This document shows, piece by piece, positions 1-7,382 of a stretch of 15,054 bases of DNA (the first letter of the stretch is position 1; each line of letters starts with the position of its first letter). The DNA comes from Planctomycetaceae bacterium (GTDB lineage: Bacteria; Planctomycetota; Planctomycetia; Pirellulales; Pirellulaceae). Location of the stretch: NCBI GenBank assembly GCA_018658605.1, contig JABHUV010000021.1, positions 1 through 15,054 on the forward strand, in the 5' to 3' direction. The notes under the pieces were generated by a model, which was not told where the DNA came from, made no database searches, and worked only from the letters and a program-made list of their open reading frames with translations. A program made the position numbers and the translations under genes.

Positions 1-2
1 AA

Positions 3-533
3 GACGGCAACAATTTTGACGAAGGTTCGACTACGATTACTCAAGTCCAAGGATTGCGTGGTTGCCGTAACGCGGGGATCCCCGTTTCTTCAGAAGTTAT
101 CGACAAAGCGCGGAAGTATATATACACGTGCAAGAATCCCGATGGTGGTATCTCGTACAGTTCGCGTAATCGAGGGTCTTCTCGTCCCGCGATTACGGCT
201 GCGTCGCTTGCTTGCTTGTACAACGCTGGCGATTACGAAAGCGAGCATGTGCCGGCGATGTTGGCGTACACGAAAAAGAACCTATACAACATCTCGACTG
301 GTGGTAGATCATTTGGCCACTGGCATTACACGTACTTGTATTATTCACAAGTTGTTTACCGCCAAGGAAAAAAAGAATGGTTGCCATTTCGTGACCAGTT
401 GTATGATCGCATTTCTAAAGAACAAACGGACAACGGTAGTTGGACGGGTAACATCGGACCGATTTATGTCACGGCTTGCAATTTAATTATCATGCAACTC
501 GACCAAGCTTACGTACCGATTTATCAACGCTAG
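3..533 (+). CDS. Prenyltransferase/squalene-oxidase repeat protein, 3' part
   Basis: This gene runs in from the left edge; the first whole codon in frame is at position 3, and 176 residues remain before the TAG at 531-533. An internal TTG at 54 could be taken as a start, but the frame is open and protein-like before it (DGNNFDEGSTTITQVQG), so the gene is partial. The sequence has the texture of the alpha/alpha-toroid repeats of the squalene cyclase/prenyltransferase superfamily: helices separated by Gly- and aromatic-rich turns such as NPDGGISYSS, TGGRSFGHWHYTYLYYSQ and TDNGSWTGN. Proteins of this kind, without a known substrate, are common in planctomycetes; that is family knowledge. No catalytic DxDD motif is visible in this portion, so cyclase activity cannot be claimed. 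It ends 63 bp from the convergent cytochrome gene, and I see no clear terminator hairpin between them. Confidence 0.75.
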   Translation, partial: DGNNFDEGSTTITQVQGLRGCRNAGIPVSSEVIDKARKYIYTCKNPDGGISYSSRNRGSSRPAITAASLACLYNAGDYESEHVPAMLAYTKKNLYNISTGGRSFGHWHYTYLYYSQVVYRQGKKEWLPFRDQLYDRISKEQTDNGSWTGNIGPIYVTACNLIIMQLDQAYVPIYQR

Positions 534-596
534 GCGATAAATTTAGGTTGCGAAATAACACCATTGCTATGCGTCTTTTGAACAGGAACGAATGCA

Positions 597-2600
597 TCAC
601 TCAATCATGATGATCTTCGTGTTATCGCGGTTTTGAAAGAGCTTGAAGATTGCGTCGCTGTTGAGCGTGCCGTCTTTGATGAGCAATTCAGAACGTTGTT
701 CTGCTTGGTGTCCCATTAATTTGATCCAGCGATTCATCAATGATTGTTGATAATTGGTACGTTTGTCAGGGGAATCAATGAAATCATAAGATTTTTCACT
801 GATTCGTAGTTCGGTAAAGCTAGGGATTCGATTAAGAGATTGCCATGTCACATACCGAGTGGCGGAATACTTGTCGTTGAGTAATTGCAGCAAATATGGG
901 AACCGCCACAGCATCGCAGAGGTCTTTTCAGTCGGTTCCCAACTCATGTGCCAAGCAGCAAGTGTGCGGTGGATCGCATTTCCTTGCATGATCCAGACAA
1001 TTCCAGCCGCAGTGTTTTGGTAGGTTGGCTTGAGCTTTATTGCATCATGTCCATACCATTGTGTTAATGTGTCGGCCGTCCATTGCAGTGGTTTGTCAAG
1101 GTGACAGAGGTTGCAGGCATTGGGTTTTTCATTTTGCTCGACCGTTGTCACACGCGGAATGTCGATCTTGTGACTGCGAATTCCACCCATCAAGGCATAG
1201 GAAGTGTGTGGCATGTGACAGTTGTAGCACAGACTTGCGGCGGTACCTTGTTGATGATGTGTATGAGATTCAAGCTGTTCTGTGTACTGTGATTCCTGAT
1301 GGCATTGAACGCAAGCATGGTTGGATTCCATCTTTTTACCGAGCAGGTCATTTTGTTCTTGCATGGAGTGTATGCTATGACAACTGAGGCATGTCATTTC
1401 ACCGTTTAGATAACACTCGGATTTGGACATCCCTTGAAACTCGCGGCCACCGATACGAATGCTACCATCGTTCCAGTGCATGTTGTAATACGTTGTGCCT
1501 TTCTCAAGTTGTTCGTATTCGATTAATTCAAAGTGCATTTCCATGTTATCGCGTGGCTTGAATCCGATACCCTCAGCGAGAAACTTTTTTAGTGAATGTG
1601 CTTCAAACAAACTATGGCATTGTGCACAGACCTGAGCCTGTTGTTGTTTGTCGAGTTTTGATGGATTAGTGATATAGGTTGGCGCGGTATCTTCGGATAA
1701 GTGTGATTTGTACCGAGTCAGCGGATTCTGAAAGTGATCAACGTGTTGTTTTCCGGGGCCGTGACAAGCTTCACAGGCAATGCCTAAGTCAACCACATTG
1801 GTGTCGAACGATAGATTTTTTTCGCTAATGAGGGTAGGTCGCCCGGCGACACTGTGACACACAATGCAACTGGAATTCCAGACGACTGGCGGCCGACCAA
1901 TGGAAGGATCGACGATAAATGAATCTTCATAAGGGATCCATCTTTTGTCGGCAATCATATAGACCCACGGGAATAACGCGAGCGTATTATTTTTGACTTT
2001 TTGCAGATCGTCATCTTGTGAATCGGCAGTTGGTTTATCGATTTCGGGGTTGGAGTGAGTAAGTGAAATCCAGAACATCTGCATCGCATGGGAACCGGTG
2101 ACCATTACAATACGTTGGTCGCTCATTGGCGGGTTTGGGTGATCGCGAATAGTTACTGGATTTTGATGGATCTCCCATTTTGGTTGGGGGGTTCTGACCC
2201 AATACTGATCGCCTTGCATAAAGATCTTGTGCGTGGTCTGCCCGGCCTTTAGTTCACGACCATCAAAGTCAGCTTGAATCGCAGTGGGTGAGGCAATTTG
2301 TGTCATCGTGCGATGGTATGAGGCAAACCAAGAATTGTGCTGTTCTTGATGACAGGCGACACAAGTTTGTGCTCCCACATAATCATCGTGAGTGACAACT
2401 CGAGGTACAGCGCGAGAAAGTTGCACGTCATGGGTTTTGTCGCGCAACAGCAAGCTTGTAATACACCAGCTCAGGCCGAGTAGCGTAGTGATGACCCACC
2501 AGTGGTTAGGATTTCCTCGTTTTTGGTAATTCAGCCATAAAGGTGTCAAGCCGAACAGCACTAAGATGGTAACAACAGTGTATTCAAGCAGATGGTCCAT
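597..2600 (-). CDS. Membrane-anchored octahaem cytochrome c
   Basis: This 667-residue protein probably moves electrons outside the cytoplasmic membrane. Eight CxxCH haem-c motifs are visible, starting at residues 80, 245, 276, 325, 404, 430, 458 and 496. Two hydrophobic stretches at about 6-23 and 34-52 precede the first haem, suggesting a membrane anchor rather than a cleaved signal peptide. About 160 residues separate haems 1 and 2, and some 167 haem-free residues follow haem 8. The opening VGAQTCVACHQEQHNSWFAS and the CHGPG and CHMPH contexts resemble the broad cytochrome c554/multihaem group often found in planctomycetes. I cannot assign a substrate; nitrite or hydroxylamine reductase activity would need its signature residues tested. 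The ATG at 2600 has no clear Shine-Dalgarno sequence. The gene lies 46 bp after the VWA gene on the same strand and may share its transcript. Confidence 0.88.
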   Translation of the reverse strand: MDHLLEYTVVTILVLFGLTPLWLNYQKRGNPNHWWVITTLLGLSWCITSLLLRDKTHDVQLSRAVPRVVTHDDYVGAQTCVACHQEQHNSWFASYHRTMTQIASPTAIQADFDGRELKAGQTTHKIFMQGDQYWVRTPQPKWEIHQNPVTIRDHPNPPMSDQRIVMVTGSHAMQMFWISLTHSNPEIDKPTADSQDDDLQKVKNNTLALFPWVYMIADKRWIPYEDSFIVDPSIGRPPVVWNSSCIVCHSVAGRPTLISEKNLSFDTNVVDLGIACEACHGPGKQHVDHFQNPLTRYKSHLSEDTAPTYITNPSKLDKQQQAQVCAQCHSLFEAHSLKKFLAEGIGFKPRDNMEMHFELIEYEQLEKGTTYYNMHWNDGSIRIGGREFQGMSKSECYLNGEMTCLSCHSIHSMQEQNDLLGKKMESNHACVQCHQESQYTEQLESHTHHQQGTAASLCYNCHMPHTSYALMGGIRSHKIDIPRVTTVEQNEKPNACNLCHLDKPLQWTADTLTQWYGHDAIKLKPTYQNTAAGIVWIMQGNAIHRTLAAWHMSWEPTEKTSAMLWRFPYLLQLLNDKYSATRYVTWQSLNRIPSFTELRISEKSYDFIDSPDKRTNYQQSLMNRWIKLMGHQAEQRSELLIKDGTLNSDAIFKLFQNRDNTKIIMIE

Positions 2601-2646
2601 AGCTAACTTTTATGACAAATAGTAATGTAGTTGTGACTTGTCGAGA

Positions 2647-4662
2647 CTACAGTTTTGGAATGGGAATCGGAGGCATACCGGCAGGTACACTCCGCGGTGG
2701 TGCTCGGTAAACAGGCACGAGTTGTAAACCGAACCCACGATTAATTTCTTGAGCCGCTCGTTCTGCCCAAGGGGTCCCACCATGTAGTTCAATGACCGTG
2801 TTATACAGTTCAACAGCTCGTTCAATATAGGGTTGGCTGACTTCAGCTGCAGATAGTTTAGATTGTCCAGTAATATCCCAACCGACAAGTCTACGATTAG
2901 GAGGCTGCATCAATGGGGCAGTTTTAGGATTGCGGATAAAGACTTCCAGTGCAGCACCATACTCATAGACTCGCGCTTGATAGGCGATAAGTTGCGCATA
3001 GATCAAGTCATAGTTAGCTTGCCAGCGAGCGTTCAATTCTGATTCACGTAGTTCGTAGCCGCTTTCGAGAGCTTTCTGAGCATTGGCTAGATAAATAAGA
3101 TAGGTTTTTGCTTTTTGTTGTTCTTGCCGAGCTTGTCGCAAAAAAGTTGCTGAATCAGTCGAAAACCGTATCCGCATTTCAATAATTTCAGCGGTTTGTT
3201 CATTGAGTGGATTTAGATCTAGAATAACTTGCCAGATGAAAGTTCGTAGGGGAGTTTCGTCGCGTTTGGCAAACTGATATTGGCGGCTGTTAAGGTCGGG
3301 TAAGTAGGGTTTCATTGCTTTTAGTTTGTAGCGTCGCTTGTCTGCTTCGCCTCGCACTAGATTTTTTTCAACCGTGGGCAACATAAAGAAGATCCCTCCC
3401 GATTCTCGTGCGACTCGACATTGCTCATACGGCCCAAAGCCACTGGAAAAGGCATCGGTTCGACGGCGAAACCCATTAGTTTGAAGTTGTTCCACAAAGG
3501 CGGTTTCTGGTCCACGATCGACTTTTAACCAATGTACGGTGCCGGTTTGTGGATGCTGCCAGCGCATGTATGCGTGGGGATAACCGAAAACGGCTTCACG
3601 TCCCAAAAAATACGTGCGGCATTTTGCAACTTTCGCTGCTTGCACGGTGTTCTCTAGAAATTGAACGTTGTTTTCTGGATTACCACTTTCATCACTCACA
3701 ACGATTACGGCCATTTGCCGTTGCCCACGCGAGGTATAGCTAGTGTGATCATTGATAGCACGAACGATTGCTGGACAGATTAGCTCAGCCCCAGAGGGAT
3801 CGATGGGGACTTCATTAATCGCTTTTTTGATGAGTTCGAGATTTGATGTTGGTTTATTTGTGTGTCGAATATAGCCGGATCCGAAACTCGTGATGGCGGT
3901 GAGCAAGTGGTCACCTGCATCGTCTTCGGCTAGTCCTAATTCGGTATAGACTTGATTGATCCGTTCGCGGATTTCCTTTTGATCGTTTCGCATACTTTCG
4001 GATTGATCAAAGGCCCAGACGACGAGGACGTCGCTTTCTTCGAGCATAAAAACGAGTTCTTGGGTGATACGATCCATTGCTTGCTGGATATTGTCAACGA
4101 CTTCGCGAGGGTCGCCATAGGATCCGAGTGGTATGGATGTCAGCAATGAATCAGAAACGCTTGCGGGTAATTTGATTTCGGACGCGGCCATTTCGGTAGG
4201 TTCAACTTTACTGTCACTAACTTCAGCATCGAATTGAGCTTCTGAGAATGTAGCGGCGCCGATAGCGGTGGGGACTCCGGCAGCCGGAGCAGCCGTGGGG
4301 TTGGTATTGATTTCTTCCGAGGGGGTCATGTCTTCTTCAAGTTCGACGGTGACCATTTCTTCTTCGAGGACGATTTCTTCCGAGGGGACATTGAGGACGA
4401 CCATTTCGAGCGATTCAAGGATTTCGGGCGTCATGGTGAGGATGCCGAGCGCGATGAAAATCAATGTATGGATGAAGGTGGATATGCCTAGAGCGCCGAC
4501 GCTTTGCAGAACTTGCCTTAGTGTTTTGCGGCTCTGTATTTGTTCGTCGGTTAAAATTTCGTGTGACGCCGTGTTGGATTCGACCTGGGTAGTTTCAGGT
4601 TGCAACTCCGCAGCTTCTGATTGCAAATGAGCGAGTGTCAAATTATTGGGTTCTGTATGCAT
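2647..4662 (-). CDS. One-pass membrane protein with VWA domain
   Basis: This is a predicted 671-residue membrane protein with a large extracytoplasmic von Willebrand A domain. About 50 polar residues come first, then one helix at roughly 54-76, then a very acidic Glu-rich linker (about 95-125) and an Ala/Pro/Thr-rich stretch. The VWA domain begins near residue 210 with VLVVWAFDQSES, giving the metal-binding DxSxS motif at 219-223; a later strand reads AVIVVSDESG. The C-terminal 200 residues are charged and probably helical, ending in a Pro-rich tail. The membrane helix contains S61-T-F-I-H65, the SxxxH spacing known from TonB. The frame also allows a TTG start at 4740 (26 more residues), but the extra part is not convincing and I prefer the ATG at 4662; neither has a strong Shine-Dalgarno sequence. 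Similar VWA proteins are common in planctomycetes and have no assigned role. Confidence 0.85.
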   Translation of the reverse strand: MHTEPNNLTLAHLQSEAAELQPETTQVESNTASHEILTDEQIQSRKTLRQVLQSVGALGISTFIHTLIFIALGILTMTPEILESLEMVVLNVPSEEIVLEEEMVTVELEEDMTPSEEINTNPTAAPAAGVPTAIGAATFSEAQFDAEVSDSKVEPTEMAASEIKLPASVSDSLLTSIPLGSYGDPREVVDNIQQAMDRITQELVFMLEESDVLVVWAFDQSESMRNDQKEIRERINQVYTELGLAEDDAGDHLLTAITSFGSGYIRHTNKPTSNLELIKKAINEVPIDPSGAELICPAIVRAINDHTSYTSRGQRQMAVIVVSDESGNPENNVQFLENTVQAAKVAKCRTYFLGREAVFGYPHAYMRWQHPQTGTVHWLKVDRGPETAFVEQLQTNGFRRRTDAFSSGFGPYEQCRVARESGGIFFMLPTVEKNLVRGEADKRRYKLKAMKPYLPDLNSRQYQFAKRDETPLRTFIWQVILDLNPLNEQTAEIIEMRIRFSTDSATFLRQARQEQQKAKTYLIYLANAQKALESGYELRESELNARWQANYDLIYAQLIAYQARVYEYGAALEVFIRNPKTAPLMQPPNRRLVGWDITGQSKLSAAEVSQPYIERAVELYNTVIELHGGTPWAERAAQEINRGFGLQLVPVYRAPPRSVPAGMPPIPIPKL

Positions 4663-5016
4663 ATGACAGAAAAGAGATTGTGTTTTACCGACATCGACTA
4701 CTTTAATTATAGGTGATTTTACATTCCACGTCCGGTGCAATTCTTGACCACGAATTACACGAATGAGTATGAATGTAAAAGATGGGCAACCTCTAATAAC
4801 TCTGAATCAAAGGCAAGAGTGGTTTTAGATGCTGGTGTATGGGGGTTGAGGTGTTGGGAGAGATATTGGAAAACGAATTTCCACCGGAGATCGGCGATTT
4901 TGTGTAGTAAAGCGTAGTATCCTAGGGGACGAATCGACAATTCAGCCTACCCCTATAGATTACTGATGTTATGATACGATTAGCGTTGAGATGTCTGTTA
5001 GTGCTTGGATTTTATT
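4663..5016. other. Divergent intergenic region, VWA gene / coaD
   Basis: This 354-bp spacer separates two divergent genes and should hold both promoters. It contains a short degenerate array of ACGAAT units at 4750-4777. A TATGAT at 4970-4975 is a possible -10 element for coaD, but no good -35 lies at the right distance. Small open frames of about 60 codons on both strands have no recognisable protein character. I see no RNA gene. Confidence 0.5.
4750..4777. repeat. Degenerate ACGAAT tandem repeat
   Basis: Three units follow each other: ACGAATTAC (4750-4758), ACGAATGAG (4759-4767) and, after one extra T, ATGAATGTA (4769-4777). The period is 9, then 10. The motif resembles the ACCACGAATTACACGAAT-type intergenic repeats seen in many environmental bacterial genomes; that link is from memory and not checked. 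Confidence 0.45.
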
Positions 5017-5514
5017 ATGTCGCGTATTGCCGTATACACAGGTTCGTTTGACCCCATTACCTTAGGGCATTTGAATATTATCGAACGGGCTCGGAAACTC
5101 GTAGATACACTTATCGTCGGAATCGGTGTGAATGTCGAAAAGCAATCCCTGTTTACGCTCGATGAGAGACTTAAGTTAGTCCGGCAAGTGACGCAGAAGT
5201 GGGGCAATGTGCAAGTGCAAACATTCGAAGGACTAGCCGTCAAGTTTGTACGTGAGTGTGAGGCGCGGGTTATGATTCGTGGCGTTCGACCGCTGACAGA
5301 TATTGCTGGCGAATTTACCGTTATGATGGCCAACCGCCAATTGGACCCAGAAATCGAAACGGTTTTCCTCATGGCCGACGAAGAGTTCTCACACGTCTCG
5401 AGTACGCTGATTAAGCAAATCGCTGAATTCTCAAATGATGAAATGCTCGTGCGGTTTGTGCCAGTGGAAATCATCGGACAACTGCGTCAAAAACTATCCT
5501 TAGCCGATAGCTAG
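5017..5514 (+). CDS. coaD: Phosphopantetheine adenylyltransferase
   Basis: CoaD transfers AMP from ATP to 4'-phosphopantetheine, giving dephospho-CoA and pyrophosphate in the fourth step of coenzyme A synthesis, in the cytoplasm. The 165-residue product is the usual length for the family (E. coli about 159). The start YTGSFDPITLGHLNIIERA holds the TxGH nucleotidyltransferase motif (T15-H18), and MIRGVRPLTDIAGEF and EEFSHVSSTLIKQIAEF match the conserved middle and C-terminal blocks. I chose the ATG at 5017 because MSRIAVYTGSFDP is the normal family start; a TTG at 5005 would add only four residues. No strong Shine-Dalgarno sequence is visible. The gene is alone on its strand and converges on mcsB so tightly that the two TAG codons overlap. 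Confidence 0.96.
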   Translation: MSRIAVYTGSFDPITLGHLNIIERARKLVDTLIVGIGVNVEKQSLFTLDERLKLVRQVTQKWGNVQVQTFEGLAVKFVRECEARVMIRGVRPLTDIAGEFTVMMANRQLDPEIETVFLMADEEFSHVSSTLIKQIAEFSNDEMLVRFVPVEIIGQLRQKLSLADS

Positions 5515-6569
5515 TTCTCGTGATTGCGTAGTTCTTGCTGTAGATAGCTCGCTCGTTGAATATTTCGATCCGCAATGTCCAACGCCGCACCATGCATCTT
5601 TTGTAAATGTGCTGGTTGAGTATGGATGAACAAACGATTTAAAGTTGGAATATCTAAGTCAATCAAACCCATGTTGACGCCCATTCGCACACTCGACAAT
5701 AAATGCATCGTCTCTTCACTGCTGATGGTCTGTGCTGTACTTAATATGCCGTACGCACGGCTAACTCGGTCTTTGAGTTCTTGCTGGCTTTCGCGAGCAA
5801 GAAAATCTCTAGCTTTTTGTTCGTACTCAATCATCACTGGAATAACATCATTGACCTGTTGTACTAATTCCAACTCGCTTTTTCCGAGCGTGATTTGATT
5901 ACTGATCTGATAAAAATCACCCATTGCTTCGGACCCCTCGCCATAGAGTCCTCGTACGGCAAGATTGATTTTATGTAAGCTACGAAAGACCTTGTCCACT
6001 TCGCGTGTCATCACTAGTGCTGGTAAATGTAACATGACACTAACGCGTAATCCTGTGCCGACATTGGTGGGACAAGCAGTTAGATAACCGAGTGATTTGT
6101 GAAATGCGTACTGGACATGTTCTTCGATGCAATCATCGATCCAATCAACTTGTTTCCAGGCTTCGAATAAATCCAATCCACTTTGCATGACTTGGATGCG
6201 AATATGATCTTCTTCGTTTACCATGACACTAAACTTCTCATCATGATCGATCGCAACAGAGCGAACTCCATTACATTCAGCGAGTTCACGGCTAATAAGT
6301 TGTCGCTCGATGAGAAACTGACGGTCTAAATCGGCGAGTTCGTTGACGTTGACATAGGAAACGTGATCTTTCCATTGCGTGACCGATTTGACTGAATGTT
6401 CAACCGCGGATTCAATTTGTTACTTGTCCGCATCCGACGCTTTGCGAATGAAGGGGAAATCGGAAAGGTTACGGGCAATACGAATCCGAGAACTGATCAC
6501 AATATCGGATTCAGGTCCAGTCCCCCGCAACCATTCGCCGCCACCTTCAGTTAGTTCATTTAAGTGCAT
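5511..6569 (-). pseudogene. mcsB: Protein-arginine kinase McsB, interrupted by in-frame TAA
   Basis: McsB phosphorylates arginines on proteins, which in Bacillus marks them for the ClpCP protease; it has an ATP:guanido phosphotransferase fold. From the ATG at 6569 the frame gives 352 codons, matching the family length (B. subtilis 363). Conserved blocks are all present: GPESDIVISSRIRIARN at 19-34, NEEDHIRIQ at 118-126, the catalytic-cysteine block ACPTNVGTGLR with C166, and RGLYGEGSEAMGDFYQISNQ. Codon 50 is TAA (6420-6422), with no frameshift: homology resumes at once on the far side. The next plausible start is the ATG at 6224 (codon 116), leaving a 237-residue remnant without the N-terminal SSRIR nucleotide-binding arginines. 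The start lies 2 bp after the mcsA stop, suggesting coupling. The C-terminal motif reads RNIQRA where B. subtilis has RDxxRA. A sequencing or assembly error is the main alternative to a real nonsense mutation. Confidence 0.85.
6420..6422 (-). other. In-frame ochre codon inside mcsB
   Basis: On the minus strand the codons read GCG GAC AAG TAA CAA ATT GAA. The TAA is codon 50 counting from the ATG at 6569. One base change would restore a sense codon (CAA, GAA, AAA and others). Other genes here, such as trpE, use TAA as a normal stop, so a reassigned code is not indicated. Confidence 0.9.
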
Positions 6570-6571
6570 GG

Positions 6572-7096
6572 CTATTCCGATGAATCATCGGCCTCCATGG
6601 ATTCTGAAAGATTTTTTATTTCATCTCGCAATGTCGTCGCTTGTTCGTAATCTTCACGACCAACGGCTGCTTCCATGTCGCGCCGAAGTCGGATTAACTC
6701 GGTGCGACGGTCTGTTCCACCCATCCCAGATTTGGGGCGTTTGCCAACATGTTGCGTGGCATTCTGGATGCTTTTGATGATGGGTTCGATTTTATCCTCG
6801 AAACAAACATAATCATGCGGGCATCCTAAACGTCCGGCATGTCGAAACTCGTAGAAAGTAATGCCACAGATCGGACAGGCTTGTTGGTCGAGTCGAGCGA
6901 GTTCTTCAGCCGCTTGACCAATCTTTAGATGCTGGGCTAAAGCCCCTGCTATCGATGGTGACTCCAATTCAGGTGTTTCCGCTTGTATGAGGTAAACTCG
7001 AGCGTGTTCTTCGCACAGGTGAAGTTCGTCGGGGATCTCGTCCGTTAACTCTGTGATATGAAAGGTCGCTGGGCGTTCGCAATGTTGACATTTCAT
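6572..7096 (-). CDS. mcsA: McsA-like zinc-finger activator of arginine kinase
   Basis: McsA binds and activates the arginine kinase McsB in the Firmicutes stress response; the role here is inferred from similarity and the adjacent mcsB. The 174-residue product begins with MKCQHCERPATFHITE, the standard family start. Paired metal ligands are visible: C3 and C6 with C28 and H31, then C74 and C77 with C92 and C98. A UVR (UvrB/UvrC-like) motif fills about 131-163 with ELIRLRRDMEAAVGREDYEQ followed by ATTLRDEIK. B. subtilis McsA has CxxC pairs throughout, so the LCEEH element here is a CxxH variant. An AAGG lies about 10 bases before the ATG. The stop is only 2 bp from the mcsB start, and transcription diverges from trpE. 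Confidence 0.9.
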   Translation of the reverse strand: MKCQHCERPATFHITELTDEIPDELHLCEEHARVYLIQAETPELESPSIAGALAQHLKIGQAAEELARLDQQACPICGITFYEFRHAGRLGCPHDYVCFEDKIEPIIKSIQNATQHVGKRPKSGMGGTDRRTELIRLRRDMEAAVGREDYEQATTLRDEIKNLSESMEADDSSE

Positions 7097-7382
7097 TGGT
7101 CTGCTGCCTTTTCCTAAGCTCTAGTTTAGTGTGCGGTATGTGAACCTAACCAAGTCTCAGTTGACGAGATACTCATTTGCCAATAGATGACTGTTAGAAT
7201 TTTATCAATGCCCACGAACCTGTCAAGAATAGCGGAATCACAATGCTTAGCAGTGCTAATGCACAGGGCACCTTGTTGGATGCGAATTAGCTTATTCGTG
7301 GCGATTGTTAAGGGTTTCTCGTTTGCGAGTGACGATGTATTATGATGTATTAATAGGATATCGCATTTGTTCTTAGTTATTG
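7097..7382. promoter_or_regulatory. Divergent mcsA/trpE control region
   Basis: This 286-bp spacer must drive mcsA leftward and trpE rightward. It holds a perfect 6-1-6 palindrome TTAGCA-G-TGCTAA (7247-7259) overlapping GTGC-TAAT-GCAC (7253-7264), a second palindrome CGAATTAGCTTATTCG with one mismatched pair (7283-7298), a small hairpin CTCG-TTTG-CGAG (7318-7329) and a 10-bp tandem repeat (7334-7353). CAGTGCTAA at 7251-7259 matches the right half of the CIRCE heat-shock operator at 8 of 9 bases, but the left half is missing. A weak trpE promoter could be TTGCGA (7323-7328) with TATTAA (7348-7353), spacing 19. I found no tryptophan-rich leader peptide. Confidence 0.4.
7334..7353. repeat. 10-bp tandem repeat before trpE
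   Basis: GATGTATTAT (7334-7343) is followed directly by GATGTATTAA (7344-7353), 9 of 10 bases identical. Each copy carries a possible -10 hexamer (TATTAT, TATTAA), so the duplication may supply two alternative promoter elements. Confidence 0.5.

Noticed and set aside
16..486. Plus-strand open frame of 156 codons
   Set aside because: It overlaps the prenyltransferase-repeat gene in another frame and has a low-complexity Arg/Thr-rich product with no family character.
4268..4630. Plus-strand open frame of 120 codons with Ser-rich product
   Set aside because: It is the antisense of the acidic, Glu-rich linker of the VWA gene; the Ser runs are the complement of Glu codons.
4740..4740. TTG start for the VWA protein
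   Set aside because: The extra 26 residues lack conserved character and there is no good ribosome site; the ATG at 4662 is simpler.
4755..4940. Minus-strand 61-codon frame between the VWA gene and coaD
   Set aside because: No ribosome site, no helix or motif pattern, and it lies across the ACGAAT repeat.
4998..5474. Minus-strand open frame of 158 codons
   Set aside because: Antisense of coaD, whose motifs are unmistakable.
6379..6777. Plus-strand open frame of 132 codons
   Set aside because: Antisense across the mcsA-mcsB junction, and opposite strongly conserved coding sequence.
7259..7348. Possible trpE leader peptide of 29 residues
   Set aside because: Only one Trp codon, no ribosome site and no terminator with a T-run after it, so attenuation is not supported.
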